Shown: piece after piece, positions 60,370-64,000 of the stretch
Layout: each line of letters starts with the position of its first letter
Position numbering within the stretch: position 1 is the stretch's first letter
From: Shinisaurus crocodilurus
Lineage: Eukaryota > Chordata > Lepidosauria > Squamata > Shinisauridae
Reading direction: 5' to 3'
Assembly (NCBI GenBank): GCA_021292165.1
Contig: CM037878.1
Span: 7,432,857 to 7,496,856 of the forward strand
DNA: 64,000 nucleotides
Translations under genes and position numbers: made by a program
The notes under the pieces: generated by a model
The model's database searches: none
The model's input: only the letters and a program-made list of their open reading frames with translations
Told to the model about the DNA's origin: nothing

Positions 60370-60725
60370 AGGTCGGGTGTGTGTGTTGAACCTCAGATAT
60401 GACCCACTTGGGGTTCCAGTCCAGCCCTCCATAGTTCTCCAAATGACCACACCCACTTCCTCGTGTCATCAGGTGGTTTGCGCTCCCCCACCCCCACCCG
60501 TGCCTCCGACCATTTGGTGGTTTCCCACCGATGCACGTTTTTTCTCCTCATTCTAAAAAGTTGGAGTGCGGCTGAGTTAGTGGCAGTAAGAGCTTTGCGC
60601 TATGATAGGCCGGAATTTTGGCCCCGCCCCCATTTGCCTCTGGCCACACCCACTACTGGAATGCGGCCCCCGAGAGCTTCTTCGAAATGGAACCTGGCCC
60701 TCGGACTGAAAGAGGTTCAGAACCT
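60370..60725. mobile_element. Group D-related DNA transposon copy
   Basis: CCCACTTGGGGTTCCAGTCC, GTAAGAGCTTTGCGCTATGA, GGCCACACCCACTACTGGAA and GAGCTTCTTCGAAATGGAAC are the same blocks in the same order as at 18360 and 42430. The right end GAAAGAGGTTCAGAACC pairs with GTGTTGAACCTC at 60388-60399. Confidence 0.6.
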
Positions 60726-60790
60726 CCAGAATAGATGAACATAGAAAGGTGCCGTATACCTAGTCAGACCATGGGTTGTATCCAATAACT

Positions 60791-60925
60791 CAGTGTTCTC
60801 CAACCTTGGGTCCCCAGATGTTTTTGGCCTACAACTCCCAGCATGCCCCAGCCAGCTACGCTGGCTGGGGCATGCTGGGAGTTGTAGGCCAAAAACATCT
60901 GGGGACCCAAGGTTGGAGAACACTG
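60791..60925. mobile_element. Palindromic hAT MITE, group A, complete
   Basis: 135 bp, 66-base arms without mismatch by eye and a TAC loop. Perfect 8-bp duplication CAATAACT at 60783-60790 and 60926-60933. The best-preserved insertion of this family in the window. Confidence 0.96.
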
Positions 60926-61000
60926 CAATAACTGAAGTCCCGTTCATTTCGATGCGTCTTTGTCAAGTAGGGCTAACATTGGATACAACCGTGTGTGTCC

Positions 61001-61135
61001 AACCAGGCCACTTCCATCTATGGCTGGCAGCATCTCGCCAGGATTTCGAGCAGAGGGCTGCCACATGATCTGCTCCCCGGTCCATTTTTGAACTGGGGGG
61101 ATGTCGGTGCTTGAACCTGGGCCCTTCTGCATCAT
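61001..61135 (-). mobile_element. tRNA-derived SINE (T2-like), degraded
   Basis: CCACTTCCATCTATGGCTGG, CAGCATCTCGCCAGGATTTC and the complement of a tRNA-like head near GCTTGAACCTGGGCCCTTCT (box B complement region) fit a minus-strand T2-like copy. Confidence 0.45.
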
Positions 61136-61324
61136 GTCGGAAATTGTAATGTTGCCTGCTTAAATCAACGAGGTAATGTAGCCACTAGTTAGAGTGGGAG
61201 GAAAGGGTTAATTGAACAACCCGCAGGGTGCATGTTTTGTAACCCCGCCTCCCTACTTCCAGCCTCTCTGGCCAGTGCACGTGCGCTCTCTCTCTCTCTC
61301 TCTCTCTCTCCCTCCCTTTTCAAC

Positions 61325-61757
61325 CTGATGGACACACGGTCTGAGCTGGCTTCCAGCCAGTGACCTCCAGTGAAGCAGACTCTTAACTCTAACCTAACAA
61401 GATCTGCCACGGACGGCCTTCTCCCTGTCCCGTCAGCCAGAGAAACCAGGCTGGTGGGGACTAGGAGGAGGGCCTTTTCTGTGGCAGCCCCCAATTTATG
61501 GAACTCTCTCCCCAGTGACCTCCGCCATGCCCCTTCCTTGATTGGCTTCCGCTGTGCATTAAAAACGTGGCTTTTCAGGCGGGAATATGGGGTGGGTTAG
61601 GATTTTAAAGTTTTGTTCTGTTTTTAATTGTGTTTTATACTGTGTGTGTGTGTGTGTTTCCCCCCCTCTTGTGTTTTATTGGAATGTACATCGCTCAGAG
61701 TGGCCAGTTGTCTGGCCAGATGGGCGATTCATAAATATAATAAATAAATAAATAACC
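61325..61757 (+). mobile_element. L2-type LINE, 3' end
   Basis: RLVGTRRRAFSVAAPNLWNS, SDLRHAPSLIGFRCALKTWL and FRREYG are clear, then a UTR with TGTACATCGCTCAGAGTGGC, a TG run, GGCGATTCATAAATATAATA and an (AAAT)n end. The coding part is open for about 75 codons. A (CT)n run lies just upstream at 61290-61310. Confidence 0.85.
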
Positions 61758-61759
61758 TG

Positions 61760-63780
61760 CCTATATGCATCCTGCATATATGAATAAATGGACTGTAAGT
61801 AAAACTAATGAATGTCTTTATTAGTTTTAAACCTTGTATGGACAATCTGTATGTTCTAAAGAGCCTTTCAGCAGGGTTTAGCAACACACGTGGTGACAAC
61901 CAGTTTCAACAACCAGGCTGCGCATAAGGGGGGAAACTCTGCTTCGTCCTAACCAGTATAGGACCCACTCCTTCCCATATCCTCCCAACACATCGCACGC
62001 AATGCAAGGCGTGTCCTGAGAAGGTGGAAGGTGTGTGTGTGTGTGTGTGTGTCGGCCGGAGGATAGACCAGCACTGAATACAAAATGGTCACAGGGATTG
62101 CTCTGGGCTGGAGGATTTTACACCCGTTCAGCCTCCAGTGACAGGCTGCCTGTTCAGAGGCCGTGTTAGGGGCCGGCCCACTAGGGCTGGAGCCCCGAAT
62201 CTTTCATTTGGAGCCCCGAATCTCTGCCCCACCACCCTGTGGTCCATGCAGACTTGCTGAAATAAAGGTCCAGGGGCCCTGGGAATCTCTGTTGCATCTG
62301 AGACCCCTGGAATAGCTGTCCACACCTGCTGCTGCTGCCGCCCGCTCCCCAAATCTTTCTGCCTGAGGTTTTTTTCCTGAAATCAAATGCCCTCCTCTCC
62401 CCTGCCCATAGCAGCCCTTTCTACAAATAAGGGTGTCCTTGGGAGAGAGGGTCCTTTCAAGACACACAAACACACAGACTTTAGAGCATAGGTAAATTAG
62501 CACATGCAACTTTGTGCATTTCTTTTGTCCTGTGGGCCTGAGCCCTGAATCTTTTTCGGTACCTAGCACCGCTCCTGCTCCTGTTCTTCCTACGCACCCG
62601 TCACTGGGGCGTCTTGCCGGGGGCGGGGGGCTACCCAGCTTCTGAAGGTGGAATTCGGTATCCTTCCTGCTGACCCACCTAAACCGTTTGCCCCCCGGAG
62701 CATTGGCAACGGAGAGACTGCGTCAGGAGTAGCAGCCTGAGCGCAAAATCCAGGGGGCTCTGACCCCAGCTCCCATCACCCCTCCATCGTGCTAGGACGT
62801 GCTCTGGGTTTTGTCCCGCTTGCGTTGTGTTGACTGCTTGTGGAAGAACATGAGCTAAAATGAACCTAGCCGGGTGTTCTCCTGATGCTTTGGTACGTGG
62901 AGAGCAACCCCTTCTGGCGCGTGCGACACGCAAGCGGTCGAGGCGCAGCAAACCAGGGCACCCGAGGAGGCAGCTCTCTGGCCACCGGGGTCTGAGCACA
63001 GGGGTGCGGAGGAGCCTGAGAAGTTATTTGAAATCCCAGTCAGAGGCCCACACAGGAAATTGCCTCTCCAGCCCGCAGTTAAATCTGACCTCTTGGCAGC
63101 CAGTCAAAACAGCGTTCCCGGCGAATACCATCGAGTCTCTGTTCCAGGCTAGCGGGCAGGCGAGGGAGAGATTCCCCGGGGACGGACTGGAGGAAGGGAA
63201 AGGGGAGGAGAGGAGAAAGAAAAAACACAGAGGCACACTCGTGCACCAGTCTGGACAGTGTCCTGTTGCGGAAGGCAGCACAACAACCCTCGCCTGGTCC
63301 TGTCGCAGAGAGAACCCTCGACCCTGGCGGGATTCTTATCCCTTTTTTTGGACACCGGAAGGTCAGAGAGTCTTGAGCTGGGACTGGCATGCTTTCTCTT
63401 GCTACTTGCCTTCGGAGGAGCAAATCGGGATTTCAGACAGGCTGTGACAAGGGAACCTCCGCGTTTGCCGCCCGCAGCTCTTGGTGAAGCCTGGACCTAG
63501 TTTTCTTGGGGCTGTGGACAGGGCAGCATGGCGTGCGGCGACTGTCGGACGGCTGGATGGGTCGGCAGCCGACTGTCCTGGGTCCCGACATGACCCGTCA
63601 ACTAGGATGGAGTCCACGCAGATGCCTCCGAGATCCGCATCTCTGGATGTACACGATGTTTCCTGAAGGAGTTTTGGAGCCTGGGTTTCTGGAGGGATTG
63701 TTTCCGTGGGAATCGGCATTGGTCAGCTCGTCCAGCCCTGGAACTCCGGTGGTTTGTGGGGGTTTTGGTAGCCAGTGATC
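61760..63780. other. Repeat-poor stretch before a possible promoter
   Basis: Apart from a GT run at 62032-62053 and a possible hAT end near 62165 (GGGGCCGGCCCACTAGGG) no repeat is clear. CpG density rises from about 62.9 kb. A 195-codon plus frame (62860-63447) has no recognised domain and is overlapped by minus frames, so it is not called. Confidence 0.4.
62032..62053. repeat. (GT)n microsatellite
   Basis: About 11 GT units after GGTGGAAG. Confidence 0.92.
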
Positions 63781-63832
63781 ACCCGAAGATCCGACTGGCA
63801 GGGAGTCCCGGCTTCCTCTCTGGGCAGCAGAG

Positions 63833-63895
63833 ATGCGGCGTTTTGAGGCTTTGCGCCGCTCTTTCCCATTTCTGGCCCGTTTCCGCGTTTACACG
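63833..63895 (+). CDS. Candidate short first coding exon
   Basis: An ATG in the context GCAGAGATGC opens exactly 21 codons, starting MRRFEALRRSFPFL and ending FRVYT, directly followed by a good splice donor ACG|GTAAGAG in phase 0. The peptide is basic with spaced hydrophobic residues, like the N-termini of mitochondrially imported or small inner-membrane proteins, but it is too short to assign. The window ends 145 bases later, so no second exon can be seen. Confidence 0.35.
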
Positions 63896-64000
63896 GTAAG
63901 AGGGTGGCACGTCACGTGCCCATTTGCATCAAGGAACTTTCCTACCTGCCCTACCTTTTCCATGTGGTTCTCTCCAGGTTGATTCTCACTGCCTTTTATT

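Noticed and set aside
1..64000. CRISPR array, phage, plasmid or bacterial operon
   Set aside because: No regularly spaced repeats, no dense same-strand genes, and repeat content is typical of a vertebrate.

Overview
The window looks like nuclear DNA of a squamate reptile (lizard-type). This is an inference from the repeats. There are many CR1 LINE copies ending in the ATTCTATG 3' repeat, L2 LINEs with degenerate reverse-transcriptase frames, an RTE-like LINE with a GAT-rich tail, two tRNA-headed SINE families (one with a MIR/CORE-type body), old MIR pieces, and a large crop of hAT-type DNA transposons with 8-bp target duplications. Microsatellites are long and frequent. No bacterial operon, phage, plasmid, CRISPR array or intact cellular gene was found. 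Nearly every long open frame lies in a LINE or in GC-rich sequence without stop codons.

Layout: 1-7.0 kb is LINE and SINE debris plus a complete 675-bp hAT element with GAGTC repeats. 7.1-9.3 kb is a CpG island with a degenerate 12-bp repeat and long open frames on both strands. 9.3-12.4 kb is mostly unassigned. 12.4-40 kb is nested repeats: CR1, CORE-SINEs, palindromic MITEs, a head-to-head RTE pair at 24.7-25.7 kb, and a 5S-rRNA/CR1 chimera at 34.8 kb. 40.2-41.4 kb is a second CpG island with a plausible first coding exon. 41.5-61.8 kb is again repeats, including a CR1 split by a 922-bp hAT element at 44.1 kb and the most complete L2 at 49.7-51.7 kb. 61.8-64 kb is less repetitive and ends with a possible short first coding exon and splice donor at 63,833-63,895.

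The organisation is that of intergenic or intronic DNA beside two or three gene 5' ends. The useful biology is the transposon stratigraphy. Complete hairpin MITEs with matching 8-bp duplications sit inside L2 and a SINE, a hAT element splits a CR1, and CR1 sits inside a CORE-SINE, so the order of activity can be read directly. Short names used below (A, B, C and D for DNA-transposon groups; T1 and T2 for SINEs) are my own labels. Boundaries of old repeats are approximate to about 10-20 bases.
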